A stretch of DNA of 64,000 nucleotides from an uncultured Bdellovibrionales bacterium (GCA_937903155.1 CALCZU010000120.1:17107-81106), one strand, 5' to 3'; shown: positions 16,252 to 25,772, counted from the stretch's first letter. A program made the numbers and translations. Notes: a model not told the origin generated them from the sequence alone.

Positions 16252-18209
16252 TGTGGAAAAACTTCTTTTCATATCTGAAAAAAGGTCGAAGGAGTCTTAA
16301 GACTCAGCTTGCGATCTACTTTCTTCCGATCTCGATTATTCCGATTTTAGGGATTAGTTTTTACGCCACTCGTGCCTACGAAGATACGACGACAGAATCG
16401 CTTTCAAGACGAGCAAAGTCTGAGCGCGATGCGATTATCGCAGAAATTGATAATTTTGAGTTGGATAATTTTGAAAAAGCCCGAAAGCTTGCGAAGCAAA
16501 AACGAATCGCCACATTTTTGAAGTCAAAAGATCTAGAAGGGCTTAAAGAACTTATCGATTCAAGCCCGAGTGAGGCCTTTGTTCGGTTTTATAGTAAAGA
16601 GGGAAAGTTTTTGATCCGTCGTGAGTCAGAGGCAGATAAACAGGTTCCTTACCTCAGTCGCGAAGCGAACCGAAAGGTGATGGAAGCGGGCGAGACGATA
16701 AATCGTTTCTTTATCGAGAATAAAAAGGGGTTCAGCACGATTATCCGCGTTGCGGTGAAAGAAAATAATCAAGTTGTGGGAATTCTTGAAGAGGAAATCT
16801 TGTTTGCCGAGAAGGAGCTGGAAGAAATTAAAGTCAGAAGAAATCTGGATTTAGGAATTTTGAGTCGAAATTTTGAAGCGATGGCTTCGACGATTGAAAT
16901 CACTCCTGAAGCAGATAAAAATCTCCAGAGAAATTTCTTTCCCGCAACTCCCTCGGGTCTTTCGGTGGGAAGTACACTCACTCTGAAGGATGCACGTTAT
17001 ACGGCATACCTTTTTGATTTACCTTCGCACCTTTCAAAAGATAGGTATTTTGGATATCTCGCGATTTTTTTGCCTTTGAATAATATTGACGCGGTTTCGA
17101 CTCGTTTGAAATTGAACATGATTTTTGTGACGGTGTTACTGGTACTTGTTTTTGCACTTCTGATTTTTTTCTTTTCTAACCAAATCGTGAGCCCCATCGA
17201 AGTGCTCGTAAATGCGATGAAGAAGTTTAAAAGCGGGAAGGTGGAAGAGATCACAACGTTTGAGACGACGTACGAGATTGACTATTTGGTCCGAACGTTT
17301 AACGAAATGACAAGAAATGTCGTCGCGACGAAACGCGCGTTGGAAGTGAAGTTAGAGGAACTTAAAAAGGCAAACATTGAGATTAAAACGACTCAGACGA
17401 CACTTGTGCAATCGGCAAAGATGATTTCTCTGGGACAAATTGTAGCGGGTGTGGCCCACGAGCTGAATAACCCCATTGCTTTTATCTACAGCAATATGCA
17501 CCAAATGTCGGAATACGCCGACCGGATGCAAAAACTGATTGCTCAGTACCGCGAAATTCAATCCAAACTGAATGAGTCGGACCGCAAAAAAATCCAAAAC
17601 TTGGAGACCGAACTTGAAATCGATTTCATGTTAAAAGACATGGAAGATATTATTCGAAGTGTCTTAGATGGAGCGAACCGTACAAAGGAAATTGTGACCG
17701 GTCTAAGAACGTTCTCTCGAATCGAGGATGCCCATTTTAGGCTTTCAGATGTTCACGAAGGGATTCGAAGCACCCTAAAACTTTTATCCAGTGAACTGAA
17801 AAATCGAATTGTCGTACACGAAGAGTTTAAGCCTCTCCCGCAAATCGAGTGCAACCTATCTCAGCTCAATCAGGTCTTCATGAATATCCTCTCTAACTCC
17901 GCCCAAGCGATCGCCACCCGTGGTGAAATCTGGATCCGCACGCTCCAAGACGGCGAAAACATCCGCCTCGAATTCGAAGACTCCGGAAGCGGAATCCCCG
18001 AAAACACCCTAGAAAAAATCTTCGACCCCTTCTTCACCACCAAAAAAGTGGGCCAGGGGACGGGGCTCGGCCTCAGCATCGCCTACGGCCTCATCCAAAA
18101 GCATAACGGCACCATCCGCGTCGAGAGCCGGATGGGACAGGGAACAAAGTTTATTATTGAACTTCCCATTCATCAGCCAGGGAAACATTCTAAGGTTCAG
18201 ACCGCTTGA
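16251..18209 (+). CDS. membrane sensor histidine kinase (orphan)
   Basis: A 652-residue kinase: transmembrane helix 1 (about 21-40), a large extracytoplasmic region (about 41-285) likely to form a Cache/PAS-like sensor, helix 2 (about 288-310), HAMP and coiled coil (to about 385), then HisKA. The phosphoacceptor is His403 in [12 protein letters not shown]. The ATPase domain has N-box [16 protein letters not shown]1 EDSGSGIP and G2 GQGTGLGLS. No response regulator is adjacent, so the partner is elsewhere. The start overlaps the beta-barrel gene, placing the kinase in the MCE operon and suggesting that it monitors lipid or envelope status; this link is inference. Confidence 0.92.
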   Translation: MWKNFFSYLKKGRRSLKTQLAIYFLPISIIPILGISFYATRAYEDTTTESLSRRAKSERDAIIAEIDNFELDNFEKARKLAKQKRIATFLKSKDLEGLKELIDSSPSEAFVRFYSKEGKFLIRRESEADKQVPYLSREANRKVMEAGETINRFFIENKKGFSTIIRVAVKENNQVVGILEEEILFAEKELEEIKVRRNLDLGILSRNFEAMASTIEITPEADKNLQRNFFPATPSGLSVGSTLTLKDARYTAYLFDLPSHLSKDRYFGYLAIFLPLNNIDAVSTRLKLNMIFVTVLLVLVFALLIFFFSNQIVSPIEVLVNAMKKFKSGKVEEITTFETTYEIDYLVRTFNEMTRNVVATKRALEVKLEELKKANIEIKTTQTTLVQSAKMISLGQIVAGVAHELNNPIAFIYSNMHQMSEYADRMQKLIAQYREIQSKLNESDRKKIQNLETELEIDFMLKDMEDIIRSVLDGANRTKEIVTGLRTFSRIEDAHFRLSDVHEGIRSTLKLLSSELKNRIVVHEEFKPLPQIECNLSQLNQVFMNILSNSAQAIATRGEIWIRTLQDGENIRLEFEDSGSGIPENTLEKIFDPFFTTKKVGQGTGLGLSIAYGLIQKHNGTIRVESRMGQGTKFIIELPIHQPGKHSKVQTA

Positions 18210-18257
18210 TGAGTGTGTGACCGAACCTATATTATTGAGACAGGGGTAAAACCAAAA

Positions 18258-18485
18258 ATGAAGAAAAGCCAAAAGATGAAACTTAAAAAACAAATTGATA
18301 AAGCGTCGAAAGCTGCGAAAAATGCAGGTAAAAAAGGGGCTACCAAAGTTCACGAGTTTTTAAGCAGTAAAGAGGGGAAAGCGTTCGTACAAGGAGTTGT
18401 GGTAGTGCTTCCCATCATCCTAAATGCCCTCCCAGCGACCCGAAAAGTAAAAATCGTCCGCTCCCTCATCTCAAAAATCTTTTAA
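18258..18485 (+). CDS. small basic membrane-associated protein, unknown
   Basis: A 75-residue protein. The first 35 residues are lysine-rich and helical (MKKSQKMKLKKQIDKASKAA); a hydrophobic segment follows (GVVVVLPIILNALP), then a short basic tail. ATG 18258 is chosen because AGGGG lies about 11 bases upstream; an in-frame ATG at 18213 would add 15 unlike residues. It sits 48 bases after the kinase and may be cotranscribed. No family recognised. Confidence 0.5.
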   Translation: MKKSQKMKLKKQIDKASKAAKNAGKKGATKVHEFLSSKEGKAFVQGVVVVLPIILNALPATRKVKIVRSLISKIF

Positions 18486-18491
18486 CCCGCC

Positions 18492-18502
18492 GGGGACGGA
18501 GG
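18492..18502 (+). repeat. GGGGACGGAGG element, copy 2 (left of RAYT gene)
   Basis: GGGGACGGAGG preceded by GCC and followed by C, 86 bases before the transposase start. Copy 3 lies inverted 225 bases after the transposase, so the gene is bracketed by inverted copies. Confidence 0.6.
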
Positions 18503-18588
18503 CAATTTTCCAATCCTAAAACTATTCAAATCCGCGCTCCCCTATGAGTGTTGCATGAAACTCGATTCGATGAGTATAGGATTTGGAT

Positions 18589-19287
18589 ATGGCGAGAGTG
18601 CCCCGGAAACTATGTATCATCGAAAACTTTAGCGTTCATAAAGTGTGGCGTGGTCACAATAAAGAATTCAACTTAGGAACCGCCAGCCAGAAAGAAAAAT
18701 ACCTCGAATATCTGAACGACGATATCGAATCGGAACGATTTAAAAATGCGTGCGAACTACAGGCATTAACATTGATGGGTAACCACACTCACGAAGTAGA
18801 TAAGATTTTAAGTCAAAAGCTTTTCTCAGAGCACATGAGACGCCACCACTCTCGGTATGGAATGTACTTTAATCGTAGTAATGATCGCTGTGGCAAGGTT
18901 GCGCAGGATAGACCACATACTTGTGTTCTAGAAGACTCCGAGCATGAGATGCTGACGGTATTTTACGTTCACGCAAATCCCATTCGAGCCAATATCGTCG
19001 GCGATGCGAGAAACTACTACTACTCAACTCACAATCTCTACGCTTTTGGAAAGCGAAAACCTTGGATGAAACATGTTGTGTTGCCAGCTTGGTACATGGC
19101 TTTAGGAAAGAATATGACCGAACGGCAAAAACGATACCGAGAACTTTTTGCGAAGTATTTGAGAGACTACGGTCTTTATAAGCGCAATTTTTTGAAGAGA
19201 CATTTCTTTGGTACTTCTGCATGGATGGATGCTCACGAAGATTTGGTGAAACAGTGGAGAAAAGAACATTCTTCAGCGTTTGGTTAG
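18589..19287 (+). CDS. REP-associated tyrosine transposase (RAYT, Y1/HUH family)
   Basis: A 232-residue HUH-type Y1 transposase-like protein. The HUH metal motif is HTH in LMGNHTHEV (His66, His68), where classic RAYTs have MPNHVHLL. The helix with the nucleophile has HSRYGMYFNRS (candidate Tyr90 or Tyr93), equivalent to the RYFNRR segment. A later YVHANPIRANIV matches the YIELNPVRAG motif of RAYTs. ATG 18589 or TTG 18583 may be the start; AGG lies upstream. The gene is single copy in the window and has no terminal repeats of its own beyond the inverted GGGGACGGAGG copies. RAYTs are thought to mobilise REP palindromes, and the hairpin at 32651 is a candidate of that kind. Confidence 0.82.
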   Translation: MARVPRKLCIIENFSVHKVWRGHNKEFNLGTASQKEKYLEYLNDDIESERFKNACELQALTLMGNHTHEVDKILSQKLFSEHMRRHHSRYGMYFNRSNDRCGKVAQDRPHTCVLEDSEHEMLTVFYVHANPIRANIVGDARNYYYSTHNLYAFGKRKPWMKHVVLPAWYMALGKNMTERQKRYRELFAKYLRDYGLYKRNFLKRHFFGTSAWMDAHEDLVKQWRKEHSSAFG

Positions 19288-19689
19288 AAGACTCCATCTA
19301 TTTTCTTGTGACGGTTAATTTATAGTTAGCGAAGCCCTGCCTTTTTTATCTAAATTTCATTCCAAATTTGTAAATGATTGGCGAAAATGACCTCGGAGCC
19401 CGTTTAACAACTCTTCATCCGACCAAAATGCTCAATAGGCGTTGGCTGAGGACTTTGATTGAGGGGTTTTGGGGGATTGATAAGAAAATGTGGGGGGTTG
19501 AGCGGGGAGAGCCTCCGTCCCCGGGCGTTTAGGGGTTGGGCAGTTGTGTGGGCGGGATTTGTTTTTTTGGGTGGGTTCTGGGGGAATACAGTGCGTGGGG
19601 GGGCTGGGGTTTTGTGGCATGGGTGTTGCTCTTTTGGTGGGTTGTGTGCCGGGTTTTTGGCCTGTGGCAGTACCCGTTATTTTGGAGTG
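19288..19689 (+). other. 402-base intergenic region with extreme G/T-rich tract
   Basis: The first part (19288-19440) is A/T-rich and shows nothing. From about 19455 to 19690 the plus strand becomes strongly G and T rich, with many runs of three to seven G: 19463-19466, 19471-19475, 19492-19497, 19504-19507, 19532-19535, 19580-19584, 19597-19603 and 19606-19609, among others. An open frame crosses it, but its translation is Gly/Trp/Phe/Cys-biased and unlike any protein; I regard the region as non-coding. Clustered G runs could form G-quadruplexes. Confidence 0.7.
19512..19522 (-). repeat. GGGGACGGAGG element, copy 3 (right of RAYT gene, inverted)
   Basis: CCTCCGTCCCC on the plus strand, the reverse complement of copies 1 and 2, preceded by G and followed by GGGCG. 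It is embedded in the G/T-rich tract and is the only C-rich interruption there. Confidence 0.6.
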
Positions 19690-21534
19690 ATGGTTTTGGC
19701 TCAGACGCGGAAAAAAATTTTGGTTTTGTCTTGTTTGACGGCGCTGATTTCAACGACGATTGGAATTGGTATTTACTTAAAGCACTACTATGCGGCTTCG
19801 GCCTTTCTCGCATGGGTTTTGGTGGAGATTCTTCTGAAGAAGATGAACTCTATCGACTTGTTTCAAAAAGTTCGAGCTCTTCGAAAATCGGCGGCGACTG
19901 ATGTTCTCATTCAAGAATACCGTAAAAATACGCTAGAAGCCGATCAAGCTCTCGAAGAATTGATCTTAGAACTTAAGCGTGACACGAATCAAACGCGAGA
20001 ATCGGACAGATTCTCAAGACACTTAAGAGCGCTTTCGACCTTTCGAGCTCTCCAGATGGGCCGAACATCTCACAATCATAAAGTCAAAACTTTGCGGGCT
20101 GGATTTACGTTCTCGAAAGCGAAAAATAAAAATTTTGAGTTCGATGAAAAATTAATTCGGATTATCACTCTGCAGGATCTGATGGACTCTGCCATGGCGA
20201 CCTCCGAGAATTGTTGGGAAGTTTTCGATGCTTCGCTTTCGGACGTCCCCTGGGTTCAAAAAGAAGCCCAGGCCCTGCTTTCCGACTCCTTAGGATTTGC
20301 TTATCAACGAGAAAAAACATCCGCCTTTTTAGAACGTCTCACCGACTGCATGAAGCGTGACTATGGCTTGCCGTTTTTTATCTTAAATCTTATTTCCCAC
20401 GGAAAGTACGAAGCCACTAAAACGCTCGGCGAATCGCTTTTGACTTCGCGCTTTCAAGTTGAAGAAGAACTCCGTTCAGTTCTTTATTGGGTTACCGAAA
20501 TTCACTGGTTTTTAAATCGCCGTCAGGAACCTCTAAAAGACCACGAATCGATTATTCGCCATCTTTATCATCTCTGTTTTACAAATCCTGAACGCGGTGG
20601 TTTTTTAGAAATCGACAGTCAGTTCTTCTCTGAGTTCGAAACTCTCAATGAGCTGGCGCGTGAAGCTTTTGTCTTTAAAGATGACCTCATTGAAAGCATT
20701 CTCCTGCTTTGGAAGGACTACGAAGGTTTTTTCGATTCGAGCTTAAAGAAATCTCTCGAAACTTTAACGGGCCATCACAGCAAAATTCACGAAGATTTTA
20801 AGTCGTGGGAACTTTTTTGGAGTCGCGAAGGTGAAAACCTTTCGAAGGAGTATCTTTATCTCGTTGAAGGCAATTTAAGCTTTAAAAGCGGCGACGACGA
20901 AGAAGCTCAAATCTACTTCGAAAAAGCGCTTTCCTACCAACCGACCCTCCGTCCGGCTCTTTTTAATCTTCTTTTTGTTTATGCCCGTCTCGAAAATTCC
21001 GAAGCGCATCGAGCACTCATTGACCAAATTCTCTCTGTTCCTCAATTAAAGCCATCTTCCTATTATGTCATCGGCAATTCGTTTGAGCTCATGGGAAATC
21101 TTGCGGAAGCGGATCACTTTTATAAAAAATTAACGGATCATCCGACTTGGGAAAATAAAGCCGACTACATCCGATCGCAGTTTTGTTTTCAACATGGGCT
21201 CATCGAACGTGCGCTCAAGTTTGCTACCGCAGCGCAACAAAAAAATCCGAACGACTCGAGTATTAAGTATCATTTGAGTCTTTGCTATAACGCTGTGGGA
21301 GAGAATTCACGAGCGCTCGACCTCATTCAGAATTTCGGAGAAGCGCCTATCTGGATGGATTACTATCGGTTCAAACTCCAACGCGATGCGGGTCTCGTGG
21401 AAGAAGCCTCAAAAACCCTTTTAAATATCCCGACGTCTTACTTTGAAGATGAAGAGGAACTCGAAGAAGCGATCGAATTCGCCAAAGACGAAAACAATCT
21501 TACCTTACTCCGGCACCTGAAACACCGCTCTTAA
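19690..21534 (+). CDS. TPR-domain inner-membrane protein
   Basis: A 614-residue protein beginning MVLAQTRKKILVLSC, with two short hydrophobic helices (about 8-28 and 32-45). A long helical cytoplasmic or periplasmic part follows. Tetratricopeptide-like repeats are visible in the second half (about 400-600): YLVEGNLSFKSGDDEEAQIY, YYVIGNSFELMGNLAEADHF and YHLSLCYNAVGENSRALDLI. TPRs mediate protein-protein assembly. The start is placed at ATG 19690; the frame is open further upstream, but that extension is the G-rich tract with implausible composition. Specific function unknown. Confidence 0.75.
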   Translation: MVLAQTRKKILVLSCLTALISTTIGIGIYLKHYYAASAFLAWVLVEILLKKMNSIDLFQKVRALRKSAATDVLIQEYRKNTLEADQALEELILELKRDTNQTRESDRFSRHLRALSTFRALQMGRTSHNHKVKTLRAGFTFSKAKNKNFEFDEKLIRIITLQDLMDSAMATSENCWEVFDASLSDVPWVQKEAQALLSDSLGFAYQREKTSAFLERLTDCMKRDYGLPFFILNLISHGKYEATKTLGESLLTSRFQVEEELRSVLYWVTEIHWFLNRRQEPLKDHESIIRHLYHLCFTNPERGGFLEIDSQFFSEFETLNELAREAFVFKDDLIESILLLWKDYEGFFDSSLKKSLETLTGHHSKIHEDFKSWELFWSREGENLSKEYLYLVEGNLSFKSGDDEEAQIYFEKALSYQPTLRPALFNLLFVYARLENSEAHRALIDQILSVPQLKPSSYYVIGNSFELMGNLAEADHFYKKLTDHPTWENKADYIRSQFCFQHGLIERALKFATAAQQKNPNDSSIKYHLSLCYNAVGENSRALDLIQNFGEAPIWMDYYRFKLQRDAGLVEEASKTLLNIPTSYFEDEEELEEAIEFAKDENNLTLLRHLKHRS

Positions 21535-21598
21535 CCCCTTGCAGGATGTTTTGTTTCACGATAAGAAACAAGACTAAATTTAAGGATAGGGGAAAAGC

Positions 21599-23218
21599 AT
21601 GGATGCACAAGCGTATGACGTGATTGTGGTGGGTGGAGGTCACAACGGCCTTATTTCAGCCAATTATTTACAGCGAGCCGGAAAAAAAGTTTTAGTCCTA
21701 GAAAAACGCCACATCGTCGGCGGAGCGTGCGTCACGGAAGAAGCTTTTCCAGGTTACAAAGTCTCGACCAACGCTTACGTCTGCAGCCTCTTTCGCCCAG
21801 AAATTATCAAAGAGCTCGAGCTGAAAAAATTCGGATACGAAATTATCGAGAGAAATCCATCTTCATTTTCTCCATTTCCAGATGGAAAACACCTTTTCTT
21901 TTGGAGAGACCAGAAAAAAACGTGCGAAGAAATTGCAAAATTCTCTAAAAAAGATGCGGCAGCGTACCCACTTTTTGAAAAGAAACTCGAAGAGCTTTCT
22001 CAATTCGTACAACCTCTTTTAACGATGGTTCCGCCCGATCCAACAAGCCACGCGCCTAAAGATATTTTAGGATCTCTAAAGCTATTAATGCGGGTCAAAG
22101 GTTTAGGCTCGGACATCTATGAACACTTAAGAGTCTTCTCAATGAGTGTGGCAGATTATTTAGATCTTTGGTTTGAATCGGAACCCCTGAAAGTTCGAAT
22201 GGCTTCAGATGGGGTCATCGGGGCGTGGGCAGGACCTTATTCTCCGGGTACGGCTTACGTTCTCTTTCATCACGTGATGGGAGAAACCGATGGAAAACCC
22301 GGCGTCTGGGGCTATTCCAAAGGCGGAATGGGAACGATCACTCAAGCGCTTGCAAAGTCTTTCGAATCGGTTGGCGGAAAAATCTTAACCCGTGCGGATG
22401 TGGATAAGATTCTTGTGAAAGAGGGAAGAGTGCGCGGAGTCGCTCTTAAAGATGGAAGAGATTTTAAAGCGAATATCGTGCTTTCGAATGCGGATCCACA
22501 TCGAACGTTTTTGAATATGGTCGGTGAAGAGAATTTAGAGTCTGATTTTTCCATGGGAATTAAGGGCATTCGGATGCGGAGTGGCGTTATTAAAATTAAC
22601 GTTGCACTCAATCAGCTTCCTGATTTCAAAGCCTATCCGGGAAATAAAGAAGTAGGTCCCCAACACCGTGGGACGATTCATGTTGCTCCGACGATGGAGT
22701 ACATGGAAAAAGCCTTCGATGACGCAAAACACGGACGACCTTCTGAAAATCCAATTATTGAAATGACGATTCCTTCGTCATGCGATCCGACGGTAGCTCC
22801 TCCTGGAAAACACCTAATGTCGATGTTTATCCAATACGCGCCCTATCAAAGAAAAGACGGAAAGTCTTGGGATACGGCCGGCAAAAATGAATTTGCGGAG
22901 AGAGTATTTAGTATTGTGAACGAATATGCTCCGAACTTTAGGTCGGCCGTTGACGAATTCCAAGTCATCAGTCCCGTTGATTTAGATCAAGAGTATAGTC
23001 TCACGGGTGGAAATATTTTCCACGGCGAGATGAGCTTAGATCAAATGTTTTTTATGAGACCGCTTCCAAAACATGCGGATTTCAGAACACCCATTAAAAA
23101 TCTCTACCTGTGTGGATCGGGATGTCATCCAGGAGGAGGTGTGATGGGCGCTCCAGGTTACATTGCGGCAAAAATTGTGAAGAAGGATTTGAAGTCGCCA
23201 AGAAATTGGTTCAATTAA
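21599..23218 (+). CDS. FAD-dependent oxidoreductase, PYROXD2/phytoene desaturase-like
   Basis: A 539-residue flavoprotein. The N-terminal Rossmann motif YDVIVVGGGHNGLISANYL and the following VLEKRHIVGGACVTEE fit the phytoene desaturase/amine oxidase superfamily. The C-terminal FAD segment reads NLYLCGSGCHPGGGVMGAPG, typical of the PYROXD2 branch. AAGGATAGGGG lies upstream of ATG 21599. No carotenoid genes are nearby, so a carotenoid role is unlikely; PYROXD2-like bacterial proteins are largely uncharacterised. The TAA overlaps the end of the convergent small gene by 4 bases. Confidence 0.88.
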   Translation: MDAQAYDVIVVGGGHNGLISANYLQRAGKKVLVLEKRHIVGGACVTEEAFPGYKVSTNAYVCSLFRPEIIKELELKKFGYEIIERNPSSFSPFPDGKHLFFWRDQKKTCEEIAKFSKKDAAAYPLFEKKLEELSQFVQPLLTMVPPDPTSHAPKDILGSLKLLMRVKGLGSDIYEHLRVFSMSVADYLDLWFESEPLKVRMASDGVIGAWAGPYSPGTAYVLFHHVMGETDGKPGVWGYSKGGMGTITQALAKSFESVGGKILTRADVDKILVKEGRVRGVALKDGRDFKANIVLSNADPHRTFLNMVGEENLESDFSMGIKGIRMRSGVIKINVALNQLPDFKAYPGNKEVGPQHRGTIHVAPTMEYMEKAFDDAKHGRPSENPIIEMTIPSSCDPTVAPPGKHLMSMFIQYAPYQRKDGKSWDTAGKNEFAERVFSIVNEYAPNFRSAVDEFQVISPVDLDQEYSLTGGNIFHGEMSLDQMFFMRPLPKHADFRTPIKNLYLCGSGCHPGGGVMGAPGYIAAKIVKKDLKSPRNWFN

Positions 23219-23400
23219 AACGCTTTGCGTTTTTCTTCAAGTTGGCTTGAGTGAAATGAGAGAATGTCGGCTTCGACTTGCTTTTTGCGCGCCCGTGCGC
23301 GAATGAATTGTGTCACCATTACAAAGGAAAAGTTCCAAGCGATCCAAAAGCCCAGAATGTATAAAAATTCCCAGTAAATAATTTCTTTCCAAAATGACAT
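23215..23400 (-). CDS. small single-pass membrane protein downstream of the TIGR03545-like gene
   Basis: A 61-residue protein with one transmembrane segment (about 10-30, YWEFLYILGFWIAWNFSFVM) followed by a basic then acidic tail (IRARARKKQVEADIL). ATG 23400 is preferred because the longer in-frame extension upstream overlaps the coding part of the preceding gene in another frame. It lies 76 bases after that gene on the same strand. No family recognised; it may be a third member of the pair encoded upstream. Confidence 0.5.
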   Translation of the reverse strand: MSFWKEIIYWEFLYILGFWIAWNFSFVMVTQFIRARARKKQVEADILSFHSSQLEEKRKAF

Positions 23401-23476
23401 AGAAGTGAGTTTCCCCGGCAAAAAGTGTATTTTATCTATCGTCAGGGCAGCGAAAATCTTGAGCGGAACAGGCAGG

Positions 23477-25306
23477 TTATTTTGCGATTTTATCGGCGAG
23501 GTCTTGGAGGGACTGAATGCTGCGACGGGCTGCAAAGTACGGTTCAAAAACGTTTTGCTCATTTTCCTGGAGTCTATCCAGAATTGCGCGTTTTCGAGGG
23601 GCTGTTTGGTCGGTGATGTTGCCTCGGAGAGTTTCTTCGAGTGCACTGATTTGATGGCGGAATTCTCGTTGTAAACCGGCGGCTAACTGTTTTCCAAACT
23701 CGCTTGAGGCCTCGTATTTAAGTTCCGAAAAAGTTCCCGAAACATTTCCTGCGACATCAAATGAGTAAATTCCGGTTAACACATTTCTTAAAACTTCCTG
23801 AACCTGTTTGAATCGGGACTGTACATCGTAACTCACATCTTTAAATCGAAAATTCCAATCCATCATCACCTTTTGATCTTCAAATTTGCCTGTGAAATCG
23901 ACCGAACAGCGGGCTTTATCGACTTTAAATTTCAGATCTTGCTGTTCGGAGATCATCCAATCGCTCAGTTGAAAATTTTCGATATGCAGTTTGAATTCTT
24001 CTAAAGGAACGCTTCCTAAATGGTCGACCGACAGTTCTGCATGAATTCCCTTAGTATTATAAAAAGGAAAATCCATGTCGAGTTGAAGCGTGGTTGGCTT
24101 TCCTAAAATCGGCGGATCTAGTGTAAAGTTATTTAAAACTCCGCGAACTTTTCCGAGGGTTTTATCTTCACCTAAATCAGATTCGAAAGTAATCGATTCG
24201 ATGAGAAAACTTGGATTACCGGCGTTCTTTCCGTAGTGAACAAGAAGTCCGGGGTCACGAGGTTGGGCGACAATCGAGCTATGGCCAAAGGTCGAACCCG
24301 TCGGCATTTTCTTTCGACTCTGGTCAATCCAGTACGAAACTCGCTCAAGATAACCCATGAATTTTGTTCCAAAGACGAGGCCAGTCAGATCGTCTCTTTT
24401 CAATTGCGGGATATCGAGCTTTGCGCCAAGAAGTTCGATGTCCTTTTCAACAAAGACTTCATAGCTTTGAATCGCCTGTTTAATCGCATTCAGTTCTGTC
24501 TCAACTTGGGTTGCGAGCGGAAGGACTAGAAGTTTTTGTTTATCGAAATCGTCGAGGACAGGGTCGGTCACAAGACTCGTCAGGCTTCGATGATTTCGTT
24601 TTTGGACAAGCAACTCTTCCATCTTTTTTTGAAGGGTGGCAAGTTGAGATTGAGAAGGGAGATCGGATTTTCTCAAATCCCACTTATTAATGGCTGTCTC
24701 CAAATTCGCACGCGTTTCATTGAGGCTTGCGACCGTTTGCAGTTCTCCTAAAAGCCCTTCGATTTTGCCTTTAACGTTTAGACCCGATGCGAGATTGCCC
24801 AGATGGCGCAAAGGATTACGATTCAAGTCGGTTCGAATCGTCGAATAAAGTGTCGAGACCCCTCTATCAATCAGGCTGGGAGGCGCATACGTTTGATCGG
24901 CATCGTAGGGACGGATCCCGGAAGTCTCTCTTTGGGTTCCGTGGTGAATCCCTTTAACGGTCATTCCGTAGATAATGAGTTTTTTACGGAAGAGAGGCTC
25001 CATCTGAAAATAGAGCTTAATATTATCGATCTCAACAATGTTTTTCATCGCGTTCACGTGATGCGCGACCTGGATTCTCTCGACTTCGACGCTTCTGGAA
25101 ATCAGACTTGTCTTAATACTTCCGATATTGACTTGAGCCCCGTTGAGAAGCGCCCCATATTTTTCTAAGGAAATTTTTAAGTGATAGTCAAAAACAAATT
25201 TTGTGTAGAACCCAATCGCCGCAATAATGCCCACGAAGGAGAACAGTGCCTGTTTTCGAAAAATCCGAAGCTTCGGCTTATTTGCTGAGGTATCTGTAGC
25301 TTGCAT
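23477..25306 (-). CDS. TIGR03545-like envelope protein, AsmA-like N-terminus
   Basis: A 609-residue protein with an N-terminal transmembrane helix (about 17-40) and then long beta-rich and coiled-coil regions. The segment after the helix (LEKYGALLNGAQVNIGSIKT, then VEIDNIKLYFQMEPLFRKKL) resembles the opening of AsmA/TamB-like proteins, and coiled coil spans roughly 160-270. The pairing with a DUF2062-like gene directly upstream, overlapping by 29 bases, matches my recollection of the uncharacterised TIGR03545/TIGR03546 pair. AsmA-like proteins are implicated in phospholipid transport between membranes; applying that here is inference. Confidence 0.72.
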   Translation of the reverse strand: MQATDTSANKPKLRIFRKQALFSFVGIIAAIGFYTKFVFDYHLKISLEKYGALLNGAQVNIGSIKTSLISRSVEVERIQVAHHVNAMKNIVEIDNIKLYFQMEPLFRKKLIIYGMTVKGIHHGTQRETSGIRPYDADQTYAPPSLIDRGVSTLYSTIRTDLNRNPLRHLGNLASGLNVKGKIEGLLGELQTVASLNETRANLETAINKWDLRKSDLPSQSQLATLQKKMEELLVQKRNHRSLTSLVTDPVLDDFDKQKLLVLPLATQVETELNAIKQAIQSYEVFVEKDIELLGAKLDIPQLKRDDLTGLVFGTKFMGYLERVSYWIDQSRKKMPTGSTFGHSSIVAQPRDPGLLVHYGKNAGNPSFLIESITFESDLGEDKTLGKVRGVLNNFTLDPPILGKPTTLQLDMDFPFYNTKGIHAELSVDHLGSVPLEEFKLHIENFQLSDWMISEQQDLKFKVDKARCSVDFTGKFEDQKVMMDWNFRFKDVSYDVQSRFKQVQEVLRNVLTGIYSFDVAGNVSGTFSELKYEASSEFGKQLAAGLQREFRHQISALEETLRGNITDQTAPRKRAILDRLQENEQNVFEPYFAARRSIQSLQDLADKIAK

Positions 25307-25772
25307 AGGTTCTAAAGAGTTTAGTCGATCTCCAGTAGTAAAGAATTCGGTCTCTTAAGTGGCGAATCACAAAATAGCAAGTACACCACACGAGCGGAAT
25401 TAGCGCTATCGCGAGAAGGGTACTTGCCGCATCGACCGTGTGGTTAAAGCTTGAGTATGGAAATATCGGAGCGTGGTACATCCACCGCCACAGCGGGAAA
25501 AGAGACGGCAGCGAAGTCAGGATAATAAGTCCCGCATCATGGAGTGGGGCCTCGATGGTACTTCTTAAAAGAAAGAAGCAGATGCTTGACCCTAAGACGG
25601 TAAAAATATTAAAACGAAAAAGCATTCCTAAACAGAGACAGAATACCCACTGAAGCGAGTAGGAAGGGAAAAGTCCGAGGCACATTCCGAGCACCACACT
25701 AAAAGAAATTTGTGCATTTGAATTTTCTTCGATCATCAAACTGATAAATCGAACAAACGCGCGTCCTAACAT
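25278..25772 (-). CDS. TIGR03546/DUF2062-like inner-membrane protein
   Basis: A 164-residue membrane protein with four or so hydrophobic helices. The segment SFVVLGMCLGLFPSYSLQWV with the later LRSTIEAPLHDAGLIIL resembles DUF2062 proteins (GLFxGxxP). AAGGGA precedes ATG 25772. Its 3' end overlaps the start of the TIGR03545-like gene by 29 bases, so the two are tightly coupled. Function unknown. Confidence 0.72.
   Translation of the reverse strand: MLGRAFVRFISLMIEENSNAQISFSVVLGMCLGLFPSYSLQWVFCLCLGMLFRFNIFTVLGSSICFFLLRSTIEAPLHDAGLIILTSLPSLFPLWRWMYHAPIFPYSSFNHTVDAASTLLAIALIPLVWCTCYFVIRHLRDRILYYWRSTKLFRTYASYRYLSK

Noticed and set aside
19459..19689. open frame upstream of the TPR gene
   Set aside because: Its translation is G/W/F/C-biased from G/T-rich DNA; the plausible start with a membrane helix is ATG 19690.
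23401..23646. N-terminal extension of the small membrane protein
   Set aside because: It overlaps the coding end of the TIGR03545-like gene in a shadow frame; ATG 23400 gives a sensible membrane protein.
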